From NCBI RefSeq assembly GCF_900090285.1, contig NZ_LT607754.1, positions 3,684,001 through 3,748,000 of the forward strand: a DNA stretch of 64,000 nucleotides. Reading direction: 5' to 3'. Of the stretch, positions 26,723-36,841 are shown one piece after another. The notes under the pieces were generated by a model that was not told where the DNA came from, ran no database searches, and saw only the letters and a list, made by a program, of their open reading frames with translations. Each line of letters begins with the position of its first letter. Position 1 is the stretch's first letter. Origin of the DNA: Micromonospora inositola. GTDB lineage: Bacteria > Actinomycetota > Actinomycetes > Mycobacteriales > Micromonosporaceae. The translations under genes were made by a program, and so were the position numbers.

Positions 26723-27220
26723 ATGGTCTACCGCTACTTCTACGACTGCGAGTTCATCGAGGACGGCCGGATCGTCGACCTCGTGTCGATCGGCGTCGTC
26801 GACGAGTACGGCCGCGAGTTCTACGCGGTCTCCACCGAGTTCGACGACTCCCGGGCGATCCCCTGGGTGCGCCGCAACGTCCTCGACAAGCTCCCCTCGC
26901 CGGCCGACCGGGCCTGGCGCTCACGGGAGCGCATCCGCGACGAGCTGTACGACTTCCTGATGGAGCCGATCCGGGACCGGCCGGGCGAGCAGCTCGAGCT
27001 GTGGGCCTGGTACGCCGCGTACGACCACCTGGTGCTGGCCCAGCTCTGGGGCGCGATGCCGGCGCTGCCCCGGGAGATCCCCCGGTTCACCAAGGAGCTG
27101 CGCCAGCTCTGGGACGACCGGGGCCGCCCGAAGCTGCCGGACGCCGAGGCGGACCGGCACGACGCCCTGGTCGACGCCCGGCACAACCTGGCCCGGTGGC
27201 GGGCGATGAGCCGCCGGTAA
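26723..27220 (+). CDS. 3'-to-5' exoribonuclease AS-type (RNase AS)
   Basis: The 165-residue DEDDh exonuclease matches mycobacterial Rv2179c, a polyadenylate-specific ribonuclease. The catalytic residues are visible: Asp and Glu in YDCEFIEDGR, Asp in WYAAYDHLVL and the HDALVDARHNL His-Asp pair. It is the usual length for the family. It probably trims 3' tails of RNA. The ATG at 26723 has only a loose purine-rich region upstream (AGGATGGCGGGG). No other gene seems co-transcribed upstream. Confidence 0.9.
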   Translation: MVYRYFYDCEFIEDGRIVDLVSIGVVDEYGREFYAVSTEFDDSRAIPWVRRNVLDKLPSPADRAWRSRERIRDELYDFLMEPIRDRPGEQLELWAWYAAYDHLVLAQLWGAMPALPREIPRFTKELRQLWDDRGRPKLPDAEADRHDALVDARHNLARWRAMSRR

Positions 27221-27305
27221 TCTGTCCGGAGGTCGAGTCCCGCAGGTTTGACCGATTCTGTCCCGGGCACGGTTCGACATCGAGCCGATGCGAGGGAGTG
27301 TCGCC

Positions 27306-27809
27306 ATGAGCAAGGAGCCGACCACCGCCGAGGAGTCCCGGGGGCGGGTCACCGAGCTGATCAGGGACGCCCGGATCTGCCTGCTGACCACGACCGCCGT
27401 GGACGGCCGGCTGGTCAGCCGGCCGATGGGCCTGCAGGCCGCGGAGTTCGACGGCGATCTGTGGTTCTTCGCCTACGCCAGCTCTGCAAAGGTCCGCCAG
27501 ATCCGGGTGAACCCACAGGTCAACGTCGGTTTCTCCGACCAGCGCCAGCACGCCTGGGTCTCCGTCGCGGGCACCGCGCAGGAGGGCTGGGACCGGGCCC
27601 GCGCCGAGGAGTTGTGGAACCCGCTGCTCAAGACCTGGTTCCCGGACGGGCTGGACACCCCGGGCATCACGCTGATCAAGGTGCACGCCAGCTCGGCCGA
27701 GTACTGGGACTCGCCCGGCAGCACCGTGGTGAACCTGCTCGGCTTCGCCAAGGCAACGGTGACCGGGCAGCCGCCGGAGGCGGGGCAGAACCACGCGGTC
27801 AGCTACTGA
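27306..27809 (+). CDS. FMN-binding split-barrel (pyridoxamine 5'-phosphate oxidase-like) stress protein
   Basis: The 167-residue protein has the general-stress-protein form of the split barrel: an N-terminal helix (ESRGRVTELIRDARICLLTT), the RPMGLQ strand and WFFAYASSAKVRQIRVNPQV. The family binds flavin. The ATG at 27306 follows GAGGGAG at a proper distance, and an in-frame ATG at 27288 is less likely. Substrate and redox partner are unknown. It is a single gene between RNase AS and phosphofructokinase. Confidence 0.85.
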   Translation: MSKEPTTAEESRGRVTELIRDARICLLTTTAVDGRLVSRPMGLQAAEFDGDLWFFAYASSAKVRQIRVNPQVNVGFSDQRQHAWVSVAGTAQEGWDRARAEELWNPLLKTWFPDGLDTPGITLIKVHASSAEYWDSPGSTVVNLLGFAKATVTGQPPEAGQNHAVSY

Positions 27810-27987
27810 CGGGTAGCCGGCCGAGCGGGCGGGGCCGGCCGGGGCGCGGTGTCGGCGTACCCCCACGGCGACTACAGTTCGCACTGACGGCCCGCCCCGG
27901 GCCGGCAACGGCGCCGATGGTCTGATCTGACGCATATCCTGGGGCTTATCCGGGCTTCACCTGATGCTCCAGGAGGATGAGCAGATC

Positions 27988-29016
27988 ATGCGTATCGGCG
28001 TGCTCACCGGCGGCGGCGACTGCCCAGGTCTCAACGCGGTCATTCGGGCGGTGGTCCGCAAGGGCGTCGCCACCTACGGTCACGAGTTCGTGGGCTTTCA
28101 GGACGGCTGGAAGGGCCCGCTGGAGGGACTGTCCAGGCCACTCGGCATCGCGGAGGTCCGCGGCATCCTGCCGCGCGGCGGCACCATCCTCGGCTCGTCC
28201 CGCACCAACCCGTTCAAGATCGAGAACGGGGTGGAACGGATCAGGGAGAACCTGGCCGCGCAGGGCGTGGACGCGCTGATCGCGATCGGCGGCGAGGACA
28301 CCCTCGGCGTGGCCACCAAGCTGCACGAGCTGGGCGTCAACGTCGTCGGCGTGCCGAAGACCATCGACAACGACCTCGGCGCCACCGACTACACGTTCGG
28401 CTTCGACACGGCGGTCAACATCGCCATGGAGGCGATCGACCGGCTGCACACCACGGCGGAGAGTCACCACCGCACCCTGGTCGTCGAGGTGATGGGCCGG
28501 CACGCCGGCTGGATCGCCCTGCACGCCGGCCTTGCCGGCGGCGCCAACGTGATCCTGCTGCCGGAGCGGCAGTTCGACGTCGAGCAGGTCGCCGGCTACG
28601 TCGAGAAGCGCTTCCAGCACCAGTACGCCCCGATCGTCGTGGTCGCCGAGGGCGCCCAGCCGCTGGACGGCCAGATGGTGCTGCACAACCAGGAGCTGGA
28701 CTCGTTCGGCCACGTCCGCCTCGGCGGCATCGGCCAGTGGCTCGCCGAGCAGCTGGAGGCGAAGACCGGCAAGGAGGCCCGCACGGTCGTCCTCGGCCAC
28801 ATCCAGCGCGGTGGCACCCCGACCGCGTTCGACCGGGTGCTCGCCACCCGGCTCGGACTCCAGGCCATCGACGCGGTGCACGAGGGCGACTGGGGCAAGA
28901 TGGTGGCGATGCAGAGCACGGACATCGTCCGGGTCCCCCTCGCGGAGGCCACCCGTGAGCTGAAGACCGTGCCGCTGGAGCGGTACGCCGAGGCCGAGGT
29001 CTTCTTCGGCAGCTGA
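27988..29016 (+). CDS. pfkA: 6-phosphofructokinase, PPi-type signature
   Basis: The 342-residue enzyme phosphorylates fructose-6-phosphate in glycolysis. The N-terminal GVLTGGGDCPGLNAVIR, PKTIDNDL, MGRHAGWIA and GHIQRGGTPTAFDR motifs are present. At the phosphoryl-donor positions the sequence has GGEDT (Asp, where ATP enzymes have Gly) and Lys in PKTIDND, the combination known from PPi-dependent enzymes such as that of Amycolatopsis methanolica. AGGAGG lies 11 bases before the ATG at 27988. A strong hairpin follows the gene. Donor specificity is inferred only. Confidence 0.92.
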   Translation: MRIGVLTGGGDCPGLNAVIRAVVRKGVATYGHEFVGFQDGWKGPLEGLSRPLGIAEVRGILPRGGTILGSSRTNPFKIENGVERIRENLAAQGVDALIAIGGEDTLGVATKLHELGVNVVGVPKTIDNDLGATDYTFGFDTAVNIAMEAIDRLHTTAESHHRTLVVEVMGRHAGWIALHAGLAGGANVILLPERQFDVEQVAGYVEKRFQHQYAPIVVVAEGAQPLDGQMVLHNQELDSFGHVRLGGIGQWLAEQLEAKTGKEARTVVLGHIQRGGTPTAFDRVLATRLGLQAIDAVHEGDWGKMVAMQSTDIVRVPLAEATRELKTVPLERYAEAEVFFGS

Positions 29017-29028
29017 TCGACGGCAGGC

Positions 29029-29060
29029 GGCGCGGCGGTCCCGCGGGGGACCGCCGCGCC
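29029..29060 (+). terminator. GC-rich hairpin terminator after phosphofructokinase
   Basis: GGCGCGGCGGTCCC (29029-29042) pairs with GGGACCGCCGCGCC (29047-29060) around a four-base loop, directly after the gene and before proC. There is no T tract. Confidence 0.7.
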
Positions 29061-29090
29061 GCGGCTCCGAGGCGAGAGGGGTACGGCGGA

Positions 29091-29909
29091 ATGGCACCCG
29101 GGGTGCACACGGTCGCGGTGATCGGCGCGGGCAAGATCGGTGAGCTGATGCTCTCCGGCCTGCTCCGCTCGGGCTGGCCGGTGGAGCGACTGCTCGCCAC
29201 CGCCCGGCGGCCCAGTCGCGCCGAGGAGCTGACCGCCCGGTACGGTGTCCGGGTGGTGGACAACCTGGCCGCGGTGGACGAGGCGGCGGTGCTGGCCATC
29301 TCGGTCAAGCCGCAGGACGCCGCGGCGCTGCTCGACGAGATCGGCCCCAAGGTCCCGGCCGACAAGCTGGTGATCTCGCTCTGCGCCGGCCTGCCCACCA
29401 CTTTCTTCAGCCGCCGGCTGCCCGAGGGCACCCCGGTGGTCCGGGTGATGACCAACACCCCGGCCCTGGTCGATCAGGCGATGAGCGCCATCTCGGCCGG
29501 CGCCCACGCCACCGGTGCGCACCTGGCGCTCGCCGAGGAGATGTTCTCCCCGCTCGGCGCGACCCTGCGGGTCCCCGAGTCCCAGCAGGACGCGGTGACC
29601 GCCCTCTCCGGCTCCGGCCCGGCCTACTTCTACCTGCTGGTCGAGGCCATGATCGACGCCGGCATCCTGCTCGGCCTGCCCCGGCAGGTGGCGCACGAGC
29701 TGATCGTGCAGACCGCGATCGGCTCGGCGGTGATGCTGCGCGACTCCGGCGAGCACCCGGTCAAGCTCCGCGAGGCGGTCACCTCACCGGCCGGCACCAC
29801 CATCTCGGCGATCCGCGAGCTGGAGAACCACGGCGTCCGCGCGGCCATGCTCGCCGCGCTGGAAGCCGCCCGCGACCGGGCCCGCGAACTGGCCGCCCAG
29901 GCGGACTGA
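29091..29909 (+). CDS. proC: Pyrroline-5-carboxylate reductase
   Basis: This enzyme makes proline from pyrroline-5-carboxylate with NAD(P)H. The 272-residue protein has the Rossmann GxGxxG form VIGAGKIGELM at the N-terminus, SVKPQD near residue 65, VRVMTNTPALVDQ near 115 and the catalytic C-terminal ALSGSGPAYFYLLVEAM, then SPAGTT. GAGAGGGG lies before the ATG. It is of normal length with all family motifs, so activity is expected. Confidence 0.94.
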   Translation: MAPGVHTVAVIGAGKIGELMLSGLLRSGWPVERLLATARRPSRAEELTARYGVRVVDNLAAVDEAAVLAISVKPQDAAALLDEIGPKVPADKLVISLCAGLPTTFFSRRLPEGTPVVRVMTNTPALVDQAMSAISAGAHATGAHLALAEEMFSPLGATLRVPESQQDAVTALSGSGPAYFYLLVEAMIDAGILLGLPRQVAHELIVQTAIGSAVMLRDSGEHPVKLREAVTSPAGTTISAIRELENHGVRAAMLAALEAARDRARELAAQAD

Positions 29910-29984
29910 GTCGCCCCGCCCCGCCTGGCCGGCCCCCGCACTGCCCGCCCGGTCCGTCCCGTCCCGGCCTGCCCCGCCGTGCCG

Positions 29985-29990
29985 CATACT
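29985..29990 (+). promoter_or_regulatory. Leaderless -10 box for the DUF2203 gene
   Basis: CATACT ends six bases before the GTG start at 29997, with no ribosome-binding site. This matches the leaderless geometry seen at several genes here. Confidence 0.4.
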
Positions 29991-29996
29991 GGCGGC

Positions 29997-30347
29997 GTGT
30001 TCACTCTCGCCCAGACGCGTCATCTGGTGGCCACCCTGCGGCCCCGCGTCGAGGAGCTGATCCGGCTCCGGGCCGACCTGGCCGAGCTGCGGGTCGACCT
30101 GGCCGACCACGGGGCCAGCGTGCTCGGCGGGCTGGCCGAGGTCAAGGCCCTCGAAGCCCGGCTGCACGCCATCGTGGACGAGTTCCACACCCACGAGATC
30201 CAGGTCAAGGGGATCGCGCCGGTGCTGCTGGACTTCCCCGGCGAGCGGGACGGCCGTCAGGTGCTCTGGTGCTGGTTGGAGGGCGACTCCGACGTGCGCT
30301 GGTACCACCGGGTGGAGTGCGGCTTCGCCGGCCGCCGCCCGGTCTGA
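29997..30347 (+). CDS. DUF2203 family protein
   Basis: The 116-residue protein begins VFTLAQTRHLVATLRPRVEE, has a central helix and the C-terminal DFPGERDGRQVLWCW / FAGRRPV stretch typical of DUF2203. The family's function is unknown. The GTG start at 29997 fits the family N-terminus and the leaderless promoter. No co-transcribed neighbour is evident. Confidence 0.8.
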   Translation: MFTLAQTRHLVATLRPRVEELIRLRADLAELRVDLADHGASVLGGLAEVKALEARLHAIVDEFHTHEIQVKGIAPVLLDFPGERDGRQVLWCWLEGDSDVRWYHRVECGFAGRRPV

Positions 30348-30424
30348 CCGGCCGCCGCCCAGCCTGAGTCGGGACCGGTCCGAAGCGACGTCCGCCGAGG
30401 GTGGGCAGGCGGGATGGACCGGCG

Positions 30425-31372
30425 TCAGCCGAGGGTGGTGAGACGGGACAGGGCGACGTTGCCGCCGCTCAGGACCAGAACGGTCCGGTCGCCGGGGGCC
30501 ACCTCGACCAGGCCCGCCCGCAGCGCCGCCAGGGTCACCGCGGCGGCCGGCTCGACCAGCAGCTTCGTCGCGTCCACCAGGTCCGACCAGGCGGGGAGGA
30601 TCGACTCCTCCGGCACCTCCACCACGTCGTCGACCAGCGCCCGGACGTGGGCCAGCGTGTGCCGTCCGGCGAACGGGGCGGCCAGGCCGTCGGCGACCGA
30701 GGCCGGTCGTACCGGCGGGGTGGGCGTGCCGGTGCGCAGGGCGTACGACATGGCGTTCGCGCCGTCCGGCTCCACCCCGACGATCCGGGTGGCGGGGAAG
30801 GCCTCCTTCACCGCCGCCGCGATACCGCTGATCAGGCCCCCGCCGCCGACCGGCACCAGCACCACGGCCGGGACCGGACCGTCGGCCAGCAACTCCCGGC
30901 CGATGGTGGCCTGGCCGGCGATCACGTCGGGGTCGTCGAAGGGTGGCAGCAGGTGGTAGCCGCGGTCGGCCGCGAGGCCCCGCGCGGTGTCCAGCAGGTC
31001 GTGGGTGAGGACCACCTCGGCGCCGAGCCGGCGGACCGTGTCGACCTTGGTGGGCACCGCGCCCGGCGGCATGCAGACCACGGTGGGCAGTGCGAAGGCT
31101 CGGCCGACGAAGGCCACCGCGATCGCGTGGTTGCCGGCGGAGAAGGCCACCAGCCCGGCCGGCATGCCCTCGCGTTCGGCGCGGGCGAGCAGCGCGTTCA
31201 TCGCGCCCCGGGCCTTGAAGCTGCCGGTGTGCTGGAGGTTCTCCGCCTTCACCGAGATCCGGAGGCCCAGCTCCGCGCTGAGCGGGGGAGCCGCCAGCAG
31301 CGGGGTTCGGACCACCCGCCCGTCGAGGCGCTTCTCGGCCGCCGTGATCTCGTCGCCCGTCACCAGCCGCAT
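30425..31372 (-). CDS. PLP-dependent threonine/serine dehydratase
   Basis: The 315-residue fold-type II PLP enzyme deaminates threonine or serine to the 2-oxo acid. The Schiff-base Lys lies in TGSFKARGAMNALL near residue 50, the phosphate cradle is VPVGGGGLISGIAAA near 170, and FSAGNHAIAVAF contacts the substrate. It is short and lacks the C-terminal ACT domain of biosynthetic IlvA, so a catabolic role or a broader specificity is likely. ATG at 31372 is supported by a TAGGCT -10-like box at 31380-31385; an ATG six bases upstream is possible. Confidence 0.9.
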   Translation of the reverse strand: MRLVTGDEITAAEKRLDGRVVRTPLLAAPPLSAELGLRISVKAENLQHTGSFKARGAMNALLARAEREGMPAGLVAFSAGNHAIAVAFVGRAFALPTVVCMPPGAVPTKVDTVRRLGAEVVLTHDLLDTARGLAADRGYHLLPPFDDPDVIAGQATIGRELLADGPVPAVVLVPVGGGGLISGIAAAVKEAFPATRIVGVEPDGANAMSYALRTGTPTPPVRPASVADGLAAPFAGRHTLAHVRALVDDVVEVPEESILPAWSDLVDATKLLVEPAAAVTLAALRAGLVEVAPGDRTVLVLSGGNVALSRLTTLG

Positions 31373-31521
31373 GCGCATGAGCCTAGTGCGCCCGGACGCG
31401 GCGGCGTCCGGAGCACCGGGTCAGCCGGCCGCGGAGCTGGGCGGCAGGTCGGCCGGGGACACACCGGACTTCTGTCCAGCCCGACGGTGGACCGTGGCGA
31501 GGACGGCCCAGCGCTCCTCGG

Positions 31522-31527
31522 TACCGT
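31522..31527 (+). promoter_or_regulatory. Leaderless -10 box for the GNAT gene
   Basis: TACCGT ends six bases before the ATG at 31534 with no ribosome-binding site between, fitting a leaderless transcript. Confidence 0.45.
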
Positions 31528-31533
31528 GCCGCC

Positions 31534-32025
31534 ATGATCGATGCACGCCGCGCGACCGTCGACGACGCCGCCGAGCTGGTCCGACTGCGCGGGCTGATGC
31601 TCGCGTCGATGGCGGGGACGGAACCGCCGCCGGGCCCGTGGCAGGACGCCGCGCGGGAGACCCTGCGGGAACGCCTGTGCGATCCCGACGAGCCGATGGC
31701 CGCGTTCGTGGTCGACGCGCCGGAGGCGCCGGGAACGCTGGCTGCCTGCGCCGTCGGCACGATCGAGCGGCGGCTCGGTGGTCCGGCCAATCCGAGCGGG
31801 CGGGTCGGCTACGTCTTCAACGTCTGCACCGACCCGCGCCACCGCCGACGCGGCTACTCCCGGGCCTGCATGACGGCGTTGCTGGACTGGTATCGCCGAC
31901 GCGAGGTGCGCACGGTCGACCTGCGCACCTCCGAGCCGGGGCAGCCCCTCTACCGTTCGCTCGGCTTCCACCTCACCCGGGACCCGGCGATGCGGCTGGC
32001 GCTCCCGGCCGATCCGCTGGACTGA
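31534..32025 (+). CDS. GNAT family N-acetyltransferase
   Basis: The 163-residue protein has the GNAT fold order with the acetyl-CoA pyrophosphate loop in VCTDPRHRRRGYSRACMTALL (Arg/Gly-rich motif A) and the terminal PLYRSLGFH motif B region. Its substrate is not predictable. It has no obvious operon partner and ends 60 bases from the convergent oxidoreductase gene. Confidence 0.85.
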   Translation: MIDARRATVDDAAELVRLRGLMLASMAGTEPPPGPWQDAARETLRERLCDPDEPMAAFVVDAPEAPGTLAACAVGTIERRLGGPANPSGRVGYVFNVCTDPRHRRRGYSRACMTALLDWYRRREVRTVDLRTSEPGQPLYRSLGFHLTRDPAMRLALPADPLD

Positions 32026-32085
32026 CCGCCGGGTGCGGTGACTGTCCGGCGGGCCGGGGAGCGGACCGCTCCCCGGCCCAGCTGG

Positions 32086-32775
32086 TCAGCTGTCGGCGTA
32101 GCGGCGGGCGGCGGCGAGGGCGGCGCGCAGCCGTTCCGCGTCGACCGGGGCCGGTCGCTCCCAGTCGTTGGCCGGATCGGCCGAGTAGAGCGCGGCGTAG
32201 GCGGTGGTGTCGCGCTGGAAGCGCCACCCCTCGGCGAGCGCACCGACGTCCACCGCGTCGTACCCGAGTGAGTCGAGGAACGCGGTGACCGTGGCCTTGG
32301 CGGCCGCGTCGTCGCCCGCGACGGGCAGGGCGGTCCGGTCGGCCGCGCCGGCCGGCCGGGCCAGGGCGAGCAGGTGCCGGAAGTAGATGTTGTTGAAGCC
32401 CTTGACCACCCGCGACTCCGGCAGGTGCCGCTGCAGCAGCTCGCTGGTGGTGGTCGATTCGTCGTCCAGCTCCGGGAACCGCCCGTCCCGCTCCGGGTAG
32501 TAGTTGTTCGTGTCGATGACGATCTTGCCGGCGAGCGGCTCGACGGGCACCTCGCGGTAGGCCCGCAGCGGGATGGTGACCACCACCAGGTCGCCGGCCG
32601 CCGCCGCCTCGGCGGGGGTGGCCGCGCGGGCCTGGGGGCCCAGCTCGTCCACCAGCTCCTTGAGGGTCTCGGGTCCGCGAGAGTTGCTGAGCACCACGTC
32701 GTGACCGGCGGCGACCGCCAGTCGGGCCACGGTGCCGCCGATGTTGCCGCTGCCGATCAGTCCCACAGTTGTCAT
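32086..32775 (-). CDS. NADPH-dependent F420-reductase-like / NAD(P)-binding oxidoreductase
   Basis: The 229-residue protein starts with a Rossmann motif, TVGLIGSGNIGGTVARLA, followed by the VLSNSRGPETL specificity segment, DLVVVTIPL and the KIVIDTNNYYPERDG stretch typical of F420:NADPH oxidoreductase-like proteins. The ATG at 32775 is preferred because upstream sequence is Pro/Gly-rich. It may use NADPH, with F420 as a possible partner since actinomycetes make F420. Physiological substrate is unknown. Confidence 0.82.
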   Translation of the reverse strand: MTTVGLIGSGNIGGTVARLAVAAGHDVVLSNSRGPETLKELVDELGPQARAATPAEAAAAGDLVVVTIPLRAYREVPVEPLAGKIVIDTNNYYPERDGRFPELDDESTTTSELLQRHLPESRVVKGFNNIYFRHLLALARPAGAADRTALPVAGDDAAAKATVTAFLDSLGYDAVDVGALAEGWRFQRDTTAYAALYSADPANDWERPAPVDAERLRAALAAARRYADS

Positions 32776-32902
32776 GTCCGTTGCCAACCCGGCGCCCGGC
32801 GGCGGCATTCCCGACCATCGCGGTTGGTTATCCGGCGGAGCCCCACCGGGGCCGCATTGGCGAAATCCTTCACGCCACAGCATACGACTGACGATGGTTT
32901 GT

Positions 32903-32974
32903 ATCTATAAGTTTCTATGGGCATCTCTTGCGAATCGACGATCTTCCGCCGGGTGTCGATCTATTGATATCTAT
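32903..32974 (+). promoter_or_regulatory. AT-rich region with phased ATCTAT repeats upstream of the SGNH gene
   Basis: ATCTAT-like hexamers occur at 32903-32908, 32913-32918 (TTCTAT), 32959-32964 and 32969-32974. They form two pairs with 10-bp phasing, 56 bp apart, in a locally AT-rich stretch. This is the layout typical of direct-repeat binding by OmpR-type regulators, so regulation of the secreted SGNH hydrolase is inferred. Confidence 0.45.
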
Positions 32975-33009
32975 CTCGCACCACCACTTCCCACCCCCAG
33001 GAGTGCGAC

Positions 33010-33813
33010 GTGCGGAGAACCCGTCTCGTAACCCTCGCCCTCAGCCTGGCGACGTCCCTCGGCGCCACGCTCGCCCTGGCCGTCCCGGCCCAGGCCGCCC
33101 CCACCGACCGGTACATCGCCCTCGGCGACTCGTACGCCTCCGGCGTGGGCGCCGGCAGCTACACCACCGAGAGTGGCTCCTGCCAGCGCAGTACCAACGC
33201 CTATCCCGCCCTCTACAACACCAACATCCACCCGGCCTCGTACCGCTCGGTGGCCTGCTCGGGCGCGCGCACCACGGACGTGGTCAACAGTCAGCTCGCC
33301 GCCCTCGGCTCGACGACCACGCTGGTCAGCGTCACGGTCGGCGGCAACGACGTCGGCTTCGCCAACATCATGACCACCTGCGTGCTCTACGGCACCACCG
33401 AGTGCGTGGCCGCCGTCCAGGCAGCCGAGGACAAGGCGCGCGCCGAGCTGTCCGGGCTGCTCGCCACCGTCTACAACGGAATCAAGAGCCGCGCCCCCGC
33501 AGCCCGGGTCGTGGTCGTCGGGTACCCGGTGTTCTACCAGCTGAACACGGTCTGTGTGGGGCTGAGCGACACCTCCCGGGCGAAGATCAACGAGGGTATC
33601 AACCTGGTCGACGACATCACCCGAAGCGCCGCCCTCGCCGCCGGCTTCACCTTCGCCGACGTCCGGCCGATCTTCGTCGGCCACCAGCTCTGCAGCTACG
33701 GCGAGAAGTGGCTGCACGCGTTGAACTACACCAACATCGGCATCTCGTACCACCCGACGACCGCCGGGCAGGCCGGCGGCTACTACCCGGTCTTCCGCGG
33801 CGCGGCCGGCTGA
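33010..33813 (+). CDS. Secreted SGNH/GDSL lipase-esterase
   Basis: The 267-residue secreted protein has a Sec signal peptide (residues 1-30, ending at an AQA site). The mature enzyme shows block I ALGDSYASGVG with the catalytic Ser, the VTVGGNDVGF block III Asn, and a C-terminal SYHPTTAGQ with the catalytic His. Several cysteines could form disulfides as in Streptomyces lipases. It probably hydrolyses acyl esters or phospholipids outside the cell. The GTG start has AGGAG upstream. Confidence 0.9.
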   Translation: MRRTRLVTLALSLATSLGATLALAVPAQAAPTDRYIALGDSYASGVGAGSYTTESGSCQRSTNAYPALYNTNIHPASYRSVACSGARTTDVVNSQLAALGSTTTLVSVTVGGNDVGFANIMTTCVLYGTTECVAAVQAAEDKARAELSGLLATVYNGIKSRAPAARVVVVGYPVFYQLNTVCVGLSDTSRAKINEGINLVDDITRSAALAAGFTFADVRPIFVGHQLCSYGEKWLHALNYTNIGISYHPTTAGQAGGYYPVFRGAAG

Positions 33814-33822
33814 CCGAGCTCC

Positions 33823-33851
33823 GTCCGGGACGGACCGGTCCCGTCCCGGAC
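33823..33851 (+). terminator. Hairpin terminator after the SGNH gene
   Basis: GTCCGGGACGG (33823-33833) pairs with CCGTCCCGGAC (33841-33851), a perfect 11-bp stem with a seven-base loop. Confidence 0.65.
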
Positions 33852-33918
33852 GCGAGCCCGGTTGTCGGACCCCGCGGTTACCTTCGGTCCTCCACACGAG
33901 AGTGAAAGCGGAGGATCG

Positions 33919-34332
33919 ATGGGCACCTGGGCGGCGGGACCGTTCGACAACGACACGGCGGCGGACTGGTGCGGCGAACTGGACGACGCCGCGCCGGAGC
34001 GGCGCCCGGCGCTGGTGGAACAGGCCCTGCGGGCCGTCCTCGACGAGCCCGGCTACCTGGACTCCGACCTCGCCGTCGAGGCGGTGGCCGCGGCCGCCGT
34101 CATCGCCGCCCACCTGCCGGGCGCCGCGGCCGTCGACTCGCCGTACGCGCCGGACTTCCTCACCGGGGGCGGGCGGGCGGACCTGCCGGAACGGTTCCGG
34201 CCGGTGGCCGTCCAGGCGCTCGACCGGGTGGTGGCCGACGAGTCGGAGCTGGCCGACCTCTGGGCCGAGGCGGGCGAGCCGAACGAGTTCCTCGCCGAGC
34301 TCGCCACCCTCCGGGCCGCCCTGGCGGCCTGA
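33919..34332 (+). CDS. DUF4259 family protein
   Basis: The 137-residue protein opens with MGTWAAGPFDNDTAADW, the DUF4259 signature, followed by helices and a terminal LWAEAGEPNEFLAEL stretch. The ATG has GGAGG upstream. DUF4259 members are of unknown function and often occur as single genes in actinobacteria. It ends at a bidirectional terminator shared with the glutathione peroxidase gene. Confidence 0.85.
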   Translation: MGTWAAGPFDNDTAADWCGELDDAAPERRPALVEQALRAVLDEPGYLDSDLAVEAVAAAAVIAAHLPGAAAVDSPYAPDFLTGGGRADLPERFRPVAVQALDRVVADESELADLWAEAGEPNEFLAELATLRAALAA

Positions 34333-34414
34333 GCGCCTGGTCCGGGTCGAACCCGGCGCCCGCCGCTTTCACCCTCACGGCCGGCGCCGCGGCTGGCCTG
34401 ACCCGACCTGACCG

Positions 34415-34448
34415 ACGAGTCCGGGGCGCGGCGTCGCCCCGGACTCGT
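34415..34448. terminator. Bidirectional hairpin terminator
   Basis: ACGAGTCCGGGGCG (34415-34428) pairs perfectly with CGCCCCGGACTCGT (34435-34448), 14 bp with loop CGGCGT. It lies between two convergent genes, and TTC follows on the plus strand. Confidence 0.75.
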
Positions 34449-34500
34449 TCCCGTTCCGCTCATCCGACCCGGCCGGTGGCCCCCGCCGTGGTCGCCGACG

Positions 34501-34989
34501 TCAGGCCGGGAGGACCTTCTCGACGGTGGCGCGCAGTTCGGGGGCGTCGGGGGTCACCGTCGGGGCGAACCGGGCCGCCACCGTGCCGTCCGGGGCGACC
34601 AGGAACTTCTCGAAGTTCCACCGCACGTCGCCGGTGTGGCCCTCGGCGTCCGGGGTGGACACCAGCTCGGCGTAGAGCGGGTGCCGGTCCGGGCCGTTGA
34701 CGTCGACCTTCTCCGTGAGCGGGAACGTCACGCCGTAGTTGACCTGGCAGAACTCGTCGATCTCGGCGGCCGTGCCGGACTCCTGGCCGCCGAACTGGTT
34801 GCACGGCACCCCGAGCACCGTCAGCCCCCGGTCGGCGTACTCGTCGGCGAGGGCCTGCAGGCCGGCGTACTGGGGGGTCAGCCCGCACCGGGAGGCCACG
34901 TTGACCACCAGCAGGGCGCGGCCCCGGTACCGCGCGAGGTCGGCGGGGCCGCCGGTGAGGGCGTCGATCTGGACGTCGAAAACGGTCAT
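34501..34989 (-). CDS. Glutathione/thioredoxin peroxidase (Cys-type)
   Basis: The 162-residue peroxidase has the catalytic Cys in NVASRCGLTPQY (Cys rather than Sec), the Gln in PCNQFGGQE and the Trp in VRWNFEKF. These three give the peroxidatic triad. Actinobacteria generally lack glutathione, so thioredoxin is the likely reductant. It reduces hydrogen or lipid peroxides. The ATG at 34989 fits the family N-terminus. Confidence 0.9.
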   Translation of the reverse strand: MTVFDVQIDALTGGPADLARYRGRALLVVNVASRCGLTPQYAGLQALADEYADRGLTVLGVPCNQFGGQESGTAAEIDEFCQVNYGVTFPLTEKVDVNGPDRHPLYAELVSTPDAEGHTGDVRWNFEKFLVAPDGTVAARFAPTVTPDAPELRATVEKVLPA

Positions 34990-35055
34990 GCCGCCGAGGC
35001 TACGCGCTCCCCGGACCGGCGCGGCGAGGGCCGTAGAAATCGATGTATGCACATC

Positions 35056-35111
35056 TTGACGAAGTGATGACGGCGTGAGTAGCGTCTCAGCATTCAATCT
35101 GGAAAGTTTCC
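35056..35111 (+). promoter_or_regulatory. Chitinase promoter and downstream palindrome
   Basis: TTGACG (35056-35061) and TAGCGT (35080-35085) form a -35/-10 pair with an 18-base spacer. The palindrome GGAAAGTTTCC at 35101-35111, followed by TAAC, lies just after the predicted start of transcription, where a repressor could block elongation. A close copy precedes the LPMO remnant at about 37109. Confidence 0.55.
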
Positions 35112-35133
35112 TAACTGTTTGGGGAGACGCCAC

Positions 35134-36771
<1,638 letters not shown>

Positions 36772-36796
36772 GCCGAGCGCCGACGCATCACCCACA

Positions 36797-36832
36797 CGGC
36801 GGGGAGGGACCAGCACCGGTCCCTCCCCGCCG
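36797..36832 (+). terminator. Long perfect hairpin terminator after the chitinase
   Basis: A perfect 15-bp stem (CGGCGGGGAGGGACC and its complement) encloses the six-base loop AGCACC, 25 bases past the stop codon. The decayed LPMO gene begins just beyond it on the other strand. Confidence 0.8.
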
Positions 36833-36841
36833 GGGCGCTGC

